Below are positions 1 to 8,437 of a DNA stretch of 64,000 nt, one piece after another. How positions within the stretch are numbered: the stretch's first letter is position 1; each line of letters begins with the position of its first letter. Below the pieces are notes generated by a model. That model searched no databases, was not told the DNA's origin, and saw only the letters and a list, made by a program, of their open reading frames with translations. The position numbers were made by a program, and so were the translations under genes. Origin of the DNA: RPQJ01 sp963777725 (GTDB lineage Bacteria > Pseudomonadota > Gammaproteobacteria > Steroidobacterales > Steroidobacteraceae); NCBI GenBank assembly GCA_963777725.1, contig CAVZRR010000014.1, forward strand, positions 259,403 through 323,402, written 5' to 3'.

Positions 1-788
1 AAGGCTTGCGACTCCGGTGCGGGGCCGCCGCTCAGCCCGGTCGCCGGCGCGACGACGCGATCGATGATCCGCCGCACCTCGTCGCGTCGCTGGGCCAGAT
101 CGGGCACGACGATCGCGACCCGGCGTTCGCGCTCGCCGTCGAGCCGTTCGGCCGCCCAGCGGGCCGCCGCGTCGATCTCGGCGGCGGGATCGAGGCACTG
201 CGTGCGCCAGCAACGACCCGCGGCGTCAGGCGCCTTCGCGAGCCGCACTTCCAGGCCGGCGGCGGCCCATTTCTGCAGCAGGGATTCCTGCAGTGGCGTG
301 AGCCGGTCGAAGCCGACCAATTCGAGTTCCGGCATCGCGGCCAGCGCGTGCACGCGCAGCTGGGCCAGCGCAGCATCGGTCCAGTCGCGTTCCTCGAGCA
401 GGCGGCGGTACTCTCGGCACCAGCGCGCGAATGCCGCCGTCTCCGCCGACAAGTCGTCGTCGAGCGCCGCGAACGGCAACAGGAAATCGTGCAGCCGGCG
501 CCATGACTGGGCCGCCGCGCGTGCGACGCCCGCAGGTGACAGCATCGGGCTCAGCCCGGGATCGTCGCGGACGATGCGTTCCCACAGCAACTGCGCCGCG
601 CTCGCCGACAACCAGCGGCTGTCGAGCCGGCCGGCCTGGCGGTCGAGCACGAACATCCGCTCGATCAACTCGTCCCAGGTGACGATGTCCGGCGTCGCCC
701 AGACCTCGAGCCCCTCGGCCACGCACTGCTCGTCGTACCGCGCACGCAGGTCGTGCGCGAGGCGTCGCGTCGGAGTGACGCGGGTCAG
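1..788 (-). CDS. Probable DNA repair protein, RecB-like PD-(D/E)XK family, N-terminal part
   Basis: The gene runs off the left edge of the window, so only about 260 N-terminal residues are visible. The reading starts near TPTRRLAHDLRARYDEQ, continues through a VWATPDIVTWDELIERMF stretch, then QLLWERIVRDD, FARWCREYRRLL, LVGFDRLTPLQESLLQKW and RVAIVVPDLAQRRDEVRRI. That order of blocks matches the family annotated as probable DNA repair protein (TIGR03623), whose members end in a RecB-like nuclease domain that would lie outside the window. No ATG, GTG or TTG is found in frame upstream; the given start is a CTG and may be wrong, or the 5' end may carry an indel. It follows alaA on the same strand about 22 bases downstream. 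Confidence 0.7.
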   Translation of the reverse strand, partial: MTRVTPTRRLAHDLRARYDEQCVAEGLEVWATPDIVTWDELIERMFVLDRQAGRLDSRWLSASAAQLLWERIVRDDPGLSPMLSPAGVARAAAQSWRRLHDFLLPFAALDDDLSAETAAFARWCREYRRLLEERDWTDAALAQLRVHALAAMPELELVGFDRLTPLQESLLQKWAAAGLEVRLAKAPDAAGRCWRTQCLDPAAEIDAAARWAAERLDGERERRVAIVVPDLAQRRDEVRRIIDRVVAPATGLSGGPAPESQA

Positions 789-810
789 GCGGGGCGGCTG
801 CGCGGCCCTG

Positions 811-2094
811 TCAGCTGTGGGTGGCAGCTTCGACCACTCGCAGCGCGGGATTGGGTCGTGTTGCGGGCTGGTCGCCCGCCGCGTAATTGCCGAGCAGTTC
901 CTCGATGCGCGCGAAGACCTCGCCGATCACCTGCGGCTCGGGCAGGTTGGTGATCCGGAAGTGGTTGCGATACGGGACGTTGAAGCTCGAGCCCGGAGCG
1001 ACCAGCACGTGCTTGTGCTCGAGCAGGTCGAGCGCGAACTGCTGGTCGTCGAAGTCCGGCAGCAGGTCCGTGCGCACGCCGACGAACGCGTACATCGCGC
1101 CCATTGGCGTCGCCAGTTGCAGGTAGCGGCTGCGCTGCACCGCTTCGATGATCGCCTTGCGCGATTCGAAAAGCCGCCCGCCGGGAGTCATCAGCTCACG
1201 GATGCTCTGGTAGCCCCCGATCGCAGTTTGCACCGCCCACTGGCCCGGCACGTTGCTGCACAGGCGCAGCGACGACAGCAGCTCGAGCGCCGAGAGATAG
1301 TCGCGCGAGTGCTCGACGTCGCCGGAGAACACCGCCCAGCCGACCCGGTAACCGCAGGCACGATAGACCTTCGAGAGCCCGCTCAGCGTGCCGCACAGCG
1401 TCTGGTGCACGAGCGTCGCCATCGGCGTGAACTCGGCGTCGTCGTAGGTCATCTGGTCGTAGATCTCGTCCGCGAGCACCAGCAGGTGGTACTTCTCGGC
1501 GATCCGCGCGATGGCCTCGAGCACCGGCCGCGGATAGACGGCACCGGTCGGGTTGTTCGGATTGATGACCACGATGGCGCGCGTGCGCTTGGTGACCAGC
1601 GACTCGATTTCGTCCGGGTCGGGGATGAAGCGTCGTTCCGGCCGGCAGGGATAGTGCACCGCGCGGCCACGGTTCAGGTTCACGGCCGCGGTCCACAGCG
1701 GGTAGTCCGGGCTCGGCACCAGCACTTCCTCGTCGGCGGCGAGCAGCGCGCGCAGCGTGAGGTCGATCAGCTCGCTGACGCCGTTGCCCATGAAGACGTC
1801 ATCCGCGGTGACGCCACGCACGCCCCGCTCCTGCTGCTGCATCACGACGGCTTCGCGCGCCGGGAAGATGCCCTTCTGGTGGCAGTACCCTTCAGCCGAG
1901 CGCAGGTTCTCGATCATCGCGAGCCGCATCGTTTCCGGCGTGCGGAACCCGAACGAGCCGGGATTGCCGATGTTGAGCGACGTGATCTCGTAGCCCATCC
2001 GCTCCATTTCCTGGGCGCGACGGGCGAGACGGCCGCGGATCTCGTAGCGGACGTTGGCGAGGCTCGGGCTCGAACGGATGGTGCGGGTCGGCAT
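811..2094 (-). CDS. alaA: Alanine-type PLP aminotransferase (AlaA/YfbQ-like)
   Basis: This is a 427-residue class I/II aminotransferase, predicted to move the amino group from glutamate to pyruvate or a related 2-oxo acid in the cytoplasm. It shows the fold-type I landmarks: NIGNPGSFGF near residue 41, VINPNNPTGA near 176, LADEIYDQM near 207, and the PLP lysine K242 in SGLSKVYRACGYRVGW. RLCSNVPGQWAVQTAIGGYQ and the ITPGGR-like MTPGGRLFE segment resemble E. coli AlaA closely, which is why this subfamily is chosen over AspC. Length is slightly above the usual 405 because of a C-terminal tail. It starts at the ATG just after a short AT-richer stretch and lies directly upstream of the DNA repair gene. 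Exact substrate is inferred. Confidence 0.85.
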   Translation of the reverse strand: MPTRTIRSSPSLANVRYEIRGRLARRAQEMERMGYEITSLNIGNPGSFGFRTPETMRLAMIENLRSAEGYCHQKGIFPAREAVVMQQQERGVRGVTADDVFMGNGVSELIDLTLRALLAADEEVLVPSPDYPLWTAAVNLNRGRAVHYPCRPERRFIPDPDEIESLVTKRTRAIVVINPNNPTGAVYPRPVLEAIARIAEKYHLLVLADEIYDQMTYDDAEFTPMATLVHQTLCGTLSGLSKVYRACGYRVGWAVFSGDVEHSRDYLSALELLSSLRLCSNVPGQWAVQTAIGGYQSIRELMTPGGRLFESRKAIIEAVQRSRYLQLATPMGAMYAFVGVRTDLLPDFDDQQFALDLLEHKHVLVAPGSSFNVPYRNHFRITNLPEPQVIGEVFARIEELLGNYAAGDQPATRPNPALRVVEAATHS

Positions 2095-2162
2095 GGCGGC
2101 GTACGGGTGTCCTTAACCGGTAAATTATGGACCGGCGGGCCCTGCGCTGCACAGGACGGGTT

Positions 2163-3389
2163 TCACGCGATGATGCCGCGGGCGGCCAGATCGGCCAGCG
2201 TCCGCTCGTCGAGACCGAGCCGGTCCTTGAGTTCGGCCGCCGTGTCGGCGCCCAGCAACGGCGGCGGTCGGCCGTACTCGATGGGCGTCCGGCCGAACCG
2301 CACCGGATTGCGCACTCCCGGCACGTGCCCGCCGGTCGGGTGCGGCAACTCGAAGCGCAGCCCGCGATGCCGGACCTGCGGCTCCGCGAACACCTGGGCC
2401 AGGTCGTTGATCGGGCCGCAGGGCACTTGTGCGGCGGCGAGCGCAGACAGCCACTCGGCCGTCGTCCTCAGCCGCAACAGTGCCTCGACCGCGGGTACCA
2501 GCAGCGCGCGATGCGCGACCCGAGCGGCGTTCGTCGAGAAGCGTGCGTCTGCTGCGAGGCCGGCCGCGCCCGCGGCCGCGCAGAAGCGCTCGAACTGGGC
2601 GTCGTTGCCGACGGCAAGCATCAGGTGGCCATCGGCGGTGGCGAACGCCTGGTACGGGACGATGTTCGGGTGGGCCGTGCCCTGACGGGTCGGCGGCTGG
2701 CCGCTCACCAGGTAGTTCATGGCCTGGTTCGCGAGCCAGGCCACCTGGGTGTCGAGCAGCGACAGGTCGATGTACTGGCCCAGCCCCGACTTCCCGCGCT
2801 CCTGCAACGCGGCCAGCATGGCAGCCACGGCATACATGCCGCACATCAGGTCGGCGACCGCGACGCCCACCTTCTGCGGTCCGCCACCCGGCGTGCCGTC
2901 GGGAGCGCCCGTCAGGCTCATCAGCCCGCCCATGCCCTGGATCATCGCGTCGTATCCGGGCTTGGCTGCGTCCGGGCCGTCCTGCCCAAAGGCGGAGATC
3001 GAGAGGTAGATCAGGCGCGGGTTCAGTTCGCCGATCGCGTCGTAGCCCAGCCCATAGCGGTCGAGCCCACCGACCTTGAAGTTCTCGATCAGCACGTCGG
3101 CACCGGCCGCCAGGCGGCGCACCAGCTCCTGCCCTTCCGGCTGGCTGAAATCGATCGCGACGGACCGCTTGCCGCGATTGGCGGACAGATAGTAGGCCGA
3201 TTCGCTGGTCGGCTGGCCCGTGGTATCCGCGAGATACGGCGGTCCCCATTGGCGGGTGTCGTCGCCGCCCCGCGGGTGCTCGATCTTGATGACGTCGGCG
3301 CCGAAGTCGGCCAGCACCTGCGTCGCCCACGGGCCCGCCAGGATGCGGCTCAGGTCCAGCACCACCAATCCTTGCAACGGTCCGGGCAT
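2163..3389 (-). CDS. Family III CoA transferase (CaiB/BaiF)
   Basis: The product (408 residues from the ATG; a TTG six bases upstream is the alternative start) belongs to the CaiB/BaiF family, which moves CoA between carboxylic acids through an aspartyl-CoA anhydride. The N-terminal signature LQGLVVLDLSRILAGPWATQ, then DFGADVIKIEHPRGGDDTR and NRGKRSVAIDF are typical. The likely catalytic aspartate is about residue 147 in KPGYDAMIQGMGG. The C-terminal part (VPCGPINDLAQVFAEPQVRHRG) is the usual substrate-side region. Substrate cannot be told from sequence. No acyl-CoA dehydrogenase or racemase is next to it; the alaA gene follows 68 bases downstream and a long palindrome sits immediately upstream, so it may be monocistronic. 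Confidence 0.88.
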   Translation of the reverse strand: MPGPLQGLVVLDLSRILAGPWATQVLADFGADVIKIEHPRGGDDTRQWGPPYLADTTGQPTSESAYYLSANRGKRSVAIDFSQPEGQELVRRLAAGADVLIENFKVGGLDRYGLGYDAIGELNPRLIYLSISAFGQDGPDAAKPGYDAMIQGMGGLMSLTGAPDGTPGGGPQKVGVAVADLMCGMYAVAAMLAALQERGKSGLGQYIDLSLLDTQVAWLANQAMNYLVSGQPPTRQGTAHPNIVPYQAFATADGHLMLAVGNDAQFERFCAAAGAAGLAADARFSTNAARVAHRALLVPAVEALLRLRTTAEWLSALAAAQVPCGPINDLAQVFAEPQVRHRGLRFELPHPTGGHVPGVRNPVRFGRTPIEYGRPPPLLGADTAAELKDRLGLDERTLADLAARGIIA

Positions 3390-3396
3390 GGTCAAG

Positions 3397-3472
3397 AGGT
3401 GCCGGTGTTACGGTTGCGGTTCGTCGGCTGGCAGCCCGACGCCGACGAACCGAAACCGTAACACCGGCACCT
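3397..3472. repeat. Long near-perfect palindrome (32-bp arms, 12-base loop)
   Basis: The left arm 3397-3428 and the right arm 3441-3472 are reverse complements with one mismatch in 32 positions; the loop is 12 bases. The right arm is followed by a short direct repeat (CTTCTCAC twice, 3471-3486). It fills the whole gap between the bicupin stop and the CoA transferase start. There is no T-run, so it is not a standard intrinsic terminator. The size suggests a REP-like or miniature mobile hairpin. No second copy was noticed in the window. Confidence 0.85.
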
Positions 3473-3482
3473 TCTCACCTTC

Positions 3483-4424
3483 TCACTTATGCTTGTGATC
3501 GAGATCGCCACCCTCGTGGTGGTGGAAGATCCGCTCGCCCTTCTCGTTGTAATGCGCGTGCGGAAACTCGAAATCGGCGGGGTGGTTGTGCTCACCCGTG
3601 GCCACCCACTTATACAGATCCGGCTTCCAGGCCAGCATCCGGGCGCCGGCGCGCTCGCGGTTCTCGTCGGCCGTGGTCCACGGATTGAAGTGGAAGTGGT
3701 TGTAGAGCTGGCTGTCGGTGCGCCCGATTGCGAGCGTGCCGAGCTTGCACTGGAACGCGCCGTGGTTGATGTAGGGCGGTCGCCAGAAGTAACCACCGGT
3801 CGGCAGTTCGCCGAACTGCATCATCCAGGACGTGCCCCAGATGTGGTAGGCCTCCTCGGCGCAGTCGTGGTAGGAGATGTTGTCCTGCCAGAAGTTCGGC
3901 GTCATGCAGTACATGAACGTGAACGCCTGCGTCCGTTCGTCGAACTTCAGGATCTTCACCATGCAGCCCGGCGCCGTGGCCGGGAAGAAATTGGTCGAGC
4001 TCCACTGCAGGTCATCGTAGGCGTTGACCTTGATCAGCTTGTGGCGCTCGGCGAGCGGATGATCCGCGTCGCTCTCGACGAACGACGGCTCACCGTAGTT
4101 GTAGAACAGCAGGCCGGTGATGCCGCGCGGCATCTTCATGGCCGGCAGGCTCACTCCGGCGGGCAGGCAGATGTAGGTGCCCGGCCCGTGCCGCTGGCCG
4201 TCCATCTCGATGTAGCCGGTCATGACGAACAGCTCCATCTCGGAGTAGCTCATGCCGGGCGGCAGCGCGTAGCCGGGCTCGAACATCACGGTCATCGAGC
4301 ACGCGCCCGTGTCCGTGTCGAGGCTCAGCATCTTGTAGTGCATGCCCTTGGGGAACCCGGGCAGCGTCATCTTCTTGAACGGAACGGTGCGGTCGACGAA
4401 CGGTTCGATGTGCGGTCTGGCCAT
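3483..4424 (-). CDS. Bicupin protein (DUF4437-like)
   Basis: The 313-residue product has two cupin-type segments. The first (about residues 35-105) contains TVMFEPGYALPPGMSYSEME, a GYIEMDGQRHGPGTYI strand pair and an LPAGV turn; the second (about 185-235) contains WGTSWMMQFGELPTGGYFW and a PPYINHGAF histidine. The C-terminal 40 residues are rich in histidine (EHNHPADFEFPHAHYNEKGE, then HHHEGG, DHKHK), which suggests metal binding. No signal peptide. It is the last gene of a small minus-strand set: a transporter-like membrane protein, an 86-residue protein, then this. The function is unknown; a metal-dependent dioxygenase, isomerase or sensor role would fit the fold. Confidence 0.65.
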   Translation of the reverse strand: MARPHIEPFVDRTVPFKKMTLPGFPKGMHYKMLSLDTDTGACSMTVMFEPGYALPPGMSYSEMELFVMTGYIEMDGQRHGPGTYICLPAGVSLPAMKMPRGITGLLFYNYGEPSFVESDADHPLAERHKLIKVNAYDDLQWSSTNFFPATAPGCMVKILKFDERTQAFTFMYCMTPNFWQDNISYHDCAEEAYHIWGTSWMMQFGELPTGGYFWRPPYINHGAFQCKLGTLAIGRTDSQLYNHFHFNPWTTADENRERAGARMLAWKPDLYKWVATGEHNHPADFEFPHAHYNEKGERIFHHHEGGDLDHKHK

Positions 4425-4454
4425 GGGAAACTTCCTCGAGAGACGCGACGCGGT

Positions 4455-4715
4455 TCAGAACACGACCTTGAACTTGCGCTTCGGTCTCTTCGGGATCTCC
4501 TCGGGCTTGATCTTGCGCAGCATGTTGAAGTGCACGTTGTAGCCGCGCGTCTGGATCCGTTCGAGGAACGCCTCGATCCACTTGTCGCGCTGCGCCGCGA
4601 TCGTCACGTTCATCTCGTGCTCGATCTTGCGGTAGCGGGCTTTCTGCTCGGCGATTTCCTTCTTGAGCCAGGCTTGCGCTTCACGGCTGCGAGCGTGCTT
4701 GATCAGTTCGGGCAT
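4455..4715 (-). CDS. Small basic helical protein of unknown function
   Basis: An 86-residue protein, mostly charged helix (AQAWLKKEIAEQKARYRKIE), ending in a lysine/arginine-rich tail (PEEIPKRPKRKFKVVF). The ATG at 4715 is preceded by GGGGGAGAG, a good Shine-Dalgarno sequence, and starts 11 bases after the stop of the transporter-like gene, so the two are probably translated from one message. A longer reading that starts at 4760 would overlap the upstream gene and lacks a better ribosome site. There is no cysteine and no membrane segment. I do not recognise the family. Its place between a His-rich membrane protein and a His-tailed bicupin is the only functional hint. Confidence 0.6.
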   Translation of the reverse strand: MPELIKHARSREAQAWLKKEIAEQKARYRKIEHEMNVTIAAQRDKWIEAFLERIQTRGYNVHFNMLRKIKPEEIPKRPKRKFKVVF

Positions 4716-4726
4716 CTCTCCCCCGT

Positions 4727-5443
4727 TCACAGTCCCAGGAACACGATCCCCAGCCCGCACAGGCTGAGGGCGGCGCCTGCGAACGCGTGCGAATAGCGTT
4801 CGGCCGTGTCGAGCGGCAACCGCTCGAGGCCGCGACCCGCAAGATAAACCACCGCGAGCATCGTGGCGATAGTCGCAATACCGAAGGCCAGCACGACCGC
4901 GATCGTGCCCCAGACGCTGTGCTGCGAGGCGGGATACATCAACACGGGGATCAGGGGCTCACAGGGTCCGAGCACGAAGATCACGAACAGCGCCCACGGC
5001 GTGATGCTGCGCGCCTTCGCTGCGTCCACATGGGGGTGCAGGTGCGCGCGCTCGTGTTGGTGAACGTGCTGGTGCAGGGTGCCGTCGGCGTGGACGTGCG
5101 GATGCACGTGCGGTCGCGAACGCCACGCCTTCTTCAGTCCCCAGGCCAGGTAGGCCAGGCCGAAGCCCGTGAGCAGCCAGGCCGCCACGTCGCCGCGCAC
5201 GCCCTCGATCCACTCGAGCTTGTGCAGCGACACGCCGATGCCGATGCCGACCACGCCGATCGCCACCGAGCCCAGCACGTGGCCGAGGCCGCACAGACTG
5301 GTGATCCACAGGGTCTTGCGAGTGGTCCAACCGCGGGCCGCCGACATCGCGACGAACGGCAGGTAGTGATCCGGACCGAGCAGCGTGTGGACGAAGCCGA
5401 TGGACGCGGCCGTCAGGATCAGCAGGCCGAGATCGATGGTCAT
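4727..5443 (-). CDS. His-rich membrane protein, nickel/cobalt exporter or UreH-like
   Basis: A 238-residue polytopic membrane protein with about six hydrophobic segments. The first helix carries FVHTLLGPDHYLPF, the HxxxGPDH-type motif of NiCoT/RcnA/UreH-related metal transporters, and a later helix carries FVLGPCEPLIP. The cytosolic or periplasmic loop at about residues 110-145 is extremely rich in histidine (HVHPHVHADGTLHQHVHQHE), as seen in nickel and cobalt carriers. The ATG at 5443 is used because the protein then begins just ahead of the first helix; an ATG at 5509 would add 22 residues. The downstream small protein and bicupin follow closely, so a metal-handling role for the set is inferred, not shown. 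Confidence 0.7.
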   Translation of the reverse strand: MTIDLGLLILTAASIGFVHTLLGPDHYLPFVAMSAARGWTTRKTLWITSLCGLGHVLGSVAIGVVGIGIGVSLHKLEWIEGVRGDVAAWLLTGFGLAYLAWGLKKAWRSRPHVHPHVHADGTLHQHVHQHERAHLHPHVDAAKARSITPWALFVIFVLGPCEPLIPVLMYPASQHSVWGTIAVVLAFGIATIATMLAVVYLAGRGLERLPLDTAERYSHAFAGAALSLCGLGIVFLGL

Positions 5444-5580
5444 GGTCGCGCCAACTCCCGCGTATGCAGTTTCGCGCGAAAGGTAATCACACCTCACGGG
5501 GCGGGACAAGGCCGGTAAAGACCTATCCGGGTTACGCTCGATTATGATCGGGCGGTTGCCGTCCCTGCGAGGTCCCGCCC

Positions 5581-6504
5581 ATGCTGAGCGCCATCGTCGC
5601 GGTCACGTTGCTGGTGCCCGACGTGCAGGCCGTCGAGCGGGCCTACCAGCAGGTGCTCGACTACCAGACCGTGGAGCGCGGTCACGTGGCGGCCGATCAG
5701 GCCGCGAGCTGGGGCGCGACGGCGCTGGCCGGGCGCGACTTCGTCGTGCTGCAGCCCAGCAGCGGCGAACCGGTCTACCTGCGGATGATCGAGACGGACA
5801 CGGCGCCCGCCCCGGCGCTGAAAACGCTGGGCTGGAATGCGACCGAGATTCTCGTCGAGGACCCGGTGCTGCTGGAGCCCCGGCTGAAGGACTCGCCGTT
5901 TCGCGTGATCGGACCGCCGGCGCCACTCGATTTCAACCCGGCCGTGGTCGCCATGCAGGCGCTCGGGCCGGCCGGCGAGTTGCTGTACTTCACGAGGATG
6001 CCGGCCGGCGTGTCGAAGTTCGGCCTTGGCAGCGCAATGAGCTTCGTGGATCGCGTGTTCATCGTCGTGCTCGCCGTCCACGACCTCCGTGGCACGCTTG
6101 ATTTCTACGCGACGACCTTCGGCTCGTCCGTGACCGAGCCTGCGACCACGCGCGTCGCGATCCTCGCCGACGCCTGGGGCCTGCCGCTCGAGCAGCCATT
6201 CCTGCTCGGCATCATCCGGCTGCCGGAGCGGTTCCTGATCGAGGTGGACGAGTATCCGGCGGGCGCAGCACCGCGCACTGCTGCCGATGGCGAACTGCCG
6301 TCCGGCATGGCGATGGTGTCGTTCGAGGTGCCGTCGCTCGAGCCCTATGCCGACCGGCTGCTCGCGTCACCCACCGCGCTCGCGGGAATGCCCTACTCCG
6401 GGCGCCGGGCCGGCGTCATGCTCGGTCCAGGCGGCGAGTACATCGAGCTCATCGAGGGCCAACCGGCCACGCTTCCAACGCCTGCCAGTGATGACAAGCC
6501 GTGA
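5581..6504 (+). CDS. VOC-superfamily (glyoxalase/dioxygenase-like) protein
   Basis: This 307-residue protein has two vicinal-oxygen-chelate-like halves. The N-terminal half starts IVAVTLLVPDVQAVERAYQQ and has a degenerate metal set; the second half begins at VFIVVLAVHDLRGTLDFYAT near residue 160 and ends at MLGPGGEYIELIEG, where the last glutamate occupies the usual ligand position. GAGGT lies 10 bases before the ATG. It is divergent from the metal-transporter-like gene and its last 56 bases overlap the end of oppF on the other strand. The substrate is unknown; degenerate ligands make a binding or non-redox lyase role possible. Confidence 0.65.
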   Translation: MLSAIVAVTLLVPDVQAVERAYQQVLDYQTVERGHVAADQAASWGATALAGRDFVVLQPSSGEPVYLRMIETDTAPAPALKTLGWNATEILVEDPVLLEPRLKDSPFRVIGPPAPLDFNPAVVAMQALGPAGELLYFTRMPAGVSKFGLGSAMSFVDRVFIVVLAVHDLRGTLDFYATTFGSSVTEPATTRVAILADAWGLPLEQPFLLGIIRLPERFLIEVDEYPAGAAPRTAADGELPSGMAMVSFEVPSLEPYADRLLASPTALAGMPYSGRRAGVMLGPGGEYIELIEGQPATLPTPASDDKP

Positions 6505-7456
6505 CGTGCGCCGGACCAGCCTCGACCAGCGCAGGTGACTGGCTCGCGCAGAGCGCGTCGGCGCGCGGACAGCGAGACTGGAAGACGCAGCCTCGGTCCG
6601 GCGGCGCGGCGCCGGCGCGGACCGGCACCACGTCGATCGGTTCCGTGGCGGGCGCGGACGCAGGATCCGGCTCCGGCACCGCCGCGAGCAACGCGCGCGT
6701 GTAAGGATGGCGCGGCGTGCTGAACACCGACTCGCGTGGCCCGCGCTCGACCACGTGTCCGAGGTACAGCACCAGCACCTCGTCGCAGAGGTGGCGCACC
6801 ACCGCGAGATTGTGGCTGATGAACATCAGCGCCATGCCGTGCCTTGCGCTGAGCGCGCTCAGCAGGTTGACGATCTGTGCCTGCACCGACACGTCGAGTG
6901 CGCTCACCGCCTCGTCGCAGATCAGCAACCGGGGGCGCACGACCGTCGCACGCGCGATCGCGGCTCGCTGGCACTGGCCGCCACTCAGCTCGTGTGGATA
7001 GCGTCGTGCCAGCGACGGATCGAGCCCGACCTCCTCCAGCACGGCGGCCACCCGTGACCGCACGGCCGCGGATTCCGTGAGACCCTCCAGTGCATCAAGC
7101 GCCTCGGCGACGCTCTCGCCGATGCTCATGCGCGGATCGAGGCTGCCGAACGGATCCTGGAACACGACCTGCAGCTCGCGTCGCATCCGGCGCAGTCCGG
7201 CCGGATCGGAGCGACGGACGGCCGCGCCGCGCCAGCGGATCTCGCCCGCCTGCGGATCGACGAGCGCGAGGATCGCGCGGGCCAGCGTGGATTTTCCGCA
7301 GCCCGACTCCCCCACCACGCCGAGCGAGCGACCCGCCTCGATCTCGAGGTGCACGTCGTCGAGCGCCGTCAGCCACTGTGGCGCGGCTCCGAAGCGCCTG
7401 CGTCGCACCGGGAAGCGCACACCGAGACCGCTCACCTGTAGCAGCGGATCGCTCAT
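6449..7456 (-). CDS. Oligopeptide/dipeptide-type ABC transporter ATPase, OppF/DppF-like
   Basis: A 335-residue ATP-binding subunit that would power import of peptides or similar solutes at the inner membrane. Walker A is GESGCGKST, the ABC signature is LSGGQCQRAAIARA, Walker B is LLICDEAVSALD and the switch histidine is in FISHNLAVV. The C-terminal oligopeptide-transporter extension (CVFQSRCPRAD and ACHHW cysteines) is present, which places it in the Opp/Dpp group. The ATG at 7456 overlaps the oppD-like stop as ATGA, so the two are coupled. It is the last gene of the cassette, and its 3' end overlaps the convergent VOC gene by 56 bases. Confidence 0.85.
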   Translation of the reverse strand: MSDPLLQVSGLGVRFPVRRRRFGAAPQWLTALDDVHLEIEAGRSLGVVGESGCGKSTLARAILALVDPQAGEIRWRGAAVRRSDPAGLRRMRRELQVVFQDPFGSLDPRMSIGESVAEALDALEGLTESAAVRSRVAAVLEEVGLDPSLARRYPHELSGGQCQRAAIARATVVRPRLLICDEAVSALDVSVQAQIVNLLSALSARHGMALMFISHNLAVVRHLCDEVLVLYLGHVVERGPRESVFSTPRHPYTRALLAAVPEPDPASAPATEPIDVVPVRAGAAPPDRGCVFQSRCPRADALCASQSPALVEAGPAHVTACHHWQALEAWPVGPR

Positions 7457-8436
7457 GAGTCGGGTTCCAGCCGGATCCGCGGCACGTGGCAGGCCACGGC
7501 GCGCGTTGCACTGGGACGCAGCGCGGGTACCTCGCGGCGACAGATCGCGGTGACGTCCGGGCAACGCGGCGCGAACGCGCATCCCTGCACGATCTCGCCG
7601 GGTGCCGGCGGCTGGCCTTCGATGCTGCGCAATCGGCCGACGGAGGCTTCCGATAACCGCGGCACGGCCTCGAGCAGCGCCGCGGCATACGGATGGGCCG
7701 GAGCCGCGAAGAGTTCCCGCACCGGCGCGATCTCGACGATGCGCCCGGCGTACATGATCGCCACACGATCGGCGATGCCCGCCACGACCCCGAGGTCGTG
7801 CGTGATCAGCACCATCGCCAGCCCATCCCGGCGCGCCTGGCGCAGCACCTGCAGCACCTGCGCCTGGACGGTCACGTCGAGTGCCGTCGTAGGCTCGTCG
7901 GCGATCAGCAGCTCGGGCCGGGTCATCAGCGCCATGGCGATCGCGACGCGCTGACGCTGGCCGCCCGACAGTTCGTGCGGATATTGCCGCAAGCGCGACT
8001 CGGCATCGGCCAGGCCGACGCCCTGTAGCGCCGCGAGACTGCGCTCGTGCGCCCCCTGGGGACCCGCCAGGCCACGATCAAGCAGCACCTCGCCCAGTTG
8101 CCGCCCGATCGACAGGTGCGGCGTGAGCGCATTCATGGGGTCCTGGAACACCATCGTGATACGCGTGCCCCGGACCGTGTTCAGCGCGGCGGGCGACGCG
8201 CCGAGCAACTCCTGGCCCCGGAAGCACGCCGAGCCGCGCGTCGCCCCGCGCGCCGCCAGCAGCCCCAGGCACGCCAGGAAAAGTTGGCTCTTGCCAGAAC
8301 CGGACTCGCCCACCACGGCGAGGCACTCTCCGGCCGCGACGTCGAGCGAGGCCTCGCGGACCGCCTGCACGCGACCCCGCGGCGTGACGAAGTCAACGCT
8401 GAGGTCGCGGATGCTGAGCAGCGGCGCGGCGGTCAT
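7453..8436 (-). CDS. Oligopeptide/dipeptide-type ABC transporter ATPase, OppD/DppD-like
   Basis: The second ATPase of the cassette (327 residues). It has Walker A GESGSGKSQ, where the usual Ser/Thr after Lys is followed by Gln, a standard signature LSGGQRQRVAIAMAL, Walker B LLIADEPTTALD and the switch LITHDLGVV. The C-terminal cysteine-bearing extension (GCAFAPRCPDVTAIC) is typical of OppD/DppD. The start is one base after the oppC-like stop and the end overlaps the oppF-like start by four bases. The pair would form a heterodimeric motor under the two permeases encoded just upstream. Confidence 0.86.
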   Translation of the reverse strand: MTAAPLLSIRDLSVDFVTPRGRVQAVREASLDVAAGECLAVVGESGSGKSQLFLACLGLLAARGATRGSACFRGQELLGASPAALNTVRGTRITMVFQDPMNALTPHLSIGRQLGEVLLDRGLAGPQGAHERSLAALQGVGLADAESRLRQYPHELSGGQRQRVAIAMALMTRPELLIADEPTTALDVTVQAQVLQVLRQARRDGLAMVLITHDLGVVAGIADRVAIMYAGRIVEIAPVRELFAAPAHPYAAALLEAVPRLSEASVGRLRSIEGQPPAPGEIVQGCAFAPRCPDVTAICRREVPALRPSATRAVACHVPRIRLEPDS

Positions 8437-8437
8437 C

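Noticed and set aside
64..2685. Very long plus-strand open reading over the repair protein, alaA and CoA transferase genes
   Set aside because: It is antisense to three well-supported genes and its translation is Arg/Ser/Ala-rich with no domain; G+C-rich DNA gives such open frames often. The same applies to long antisense readings over ligA, smc, pnp, infB, nusA, relA and sucA.
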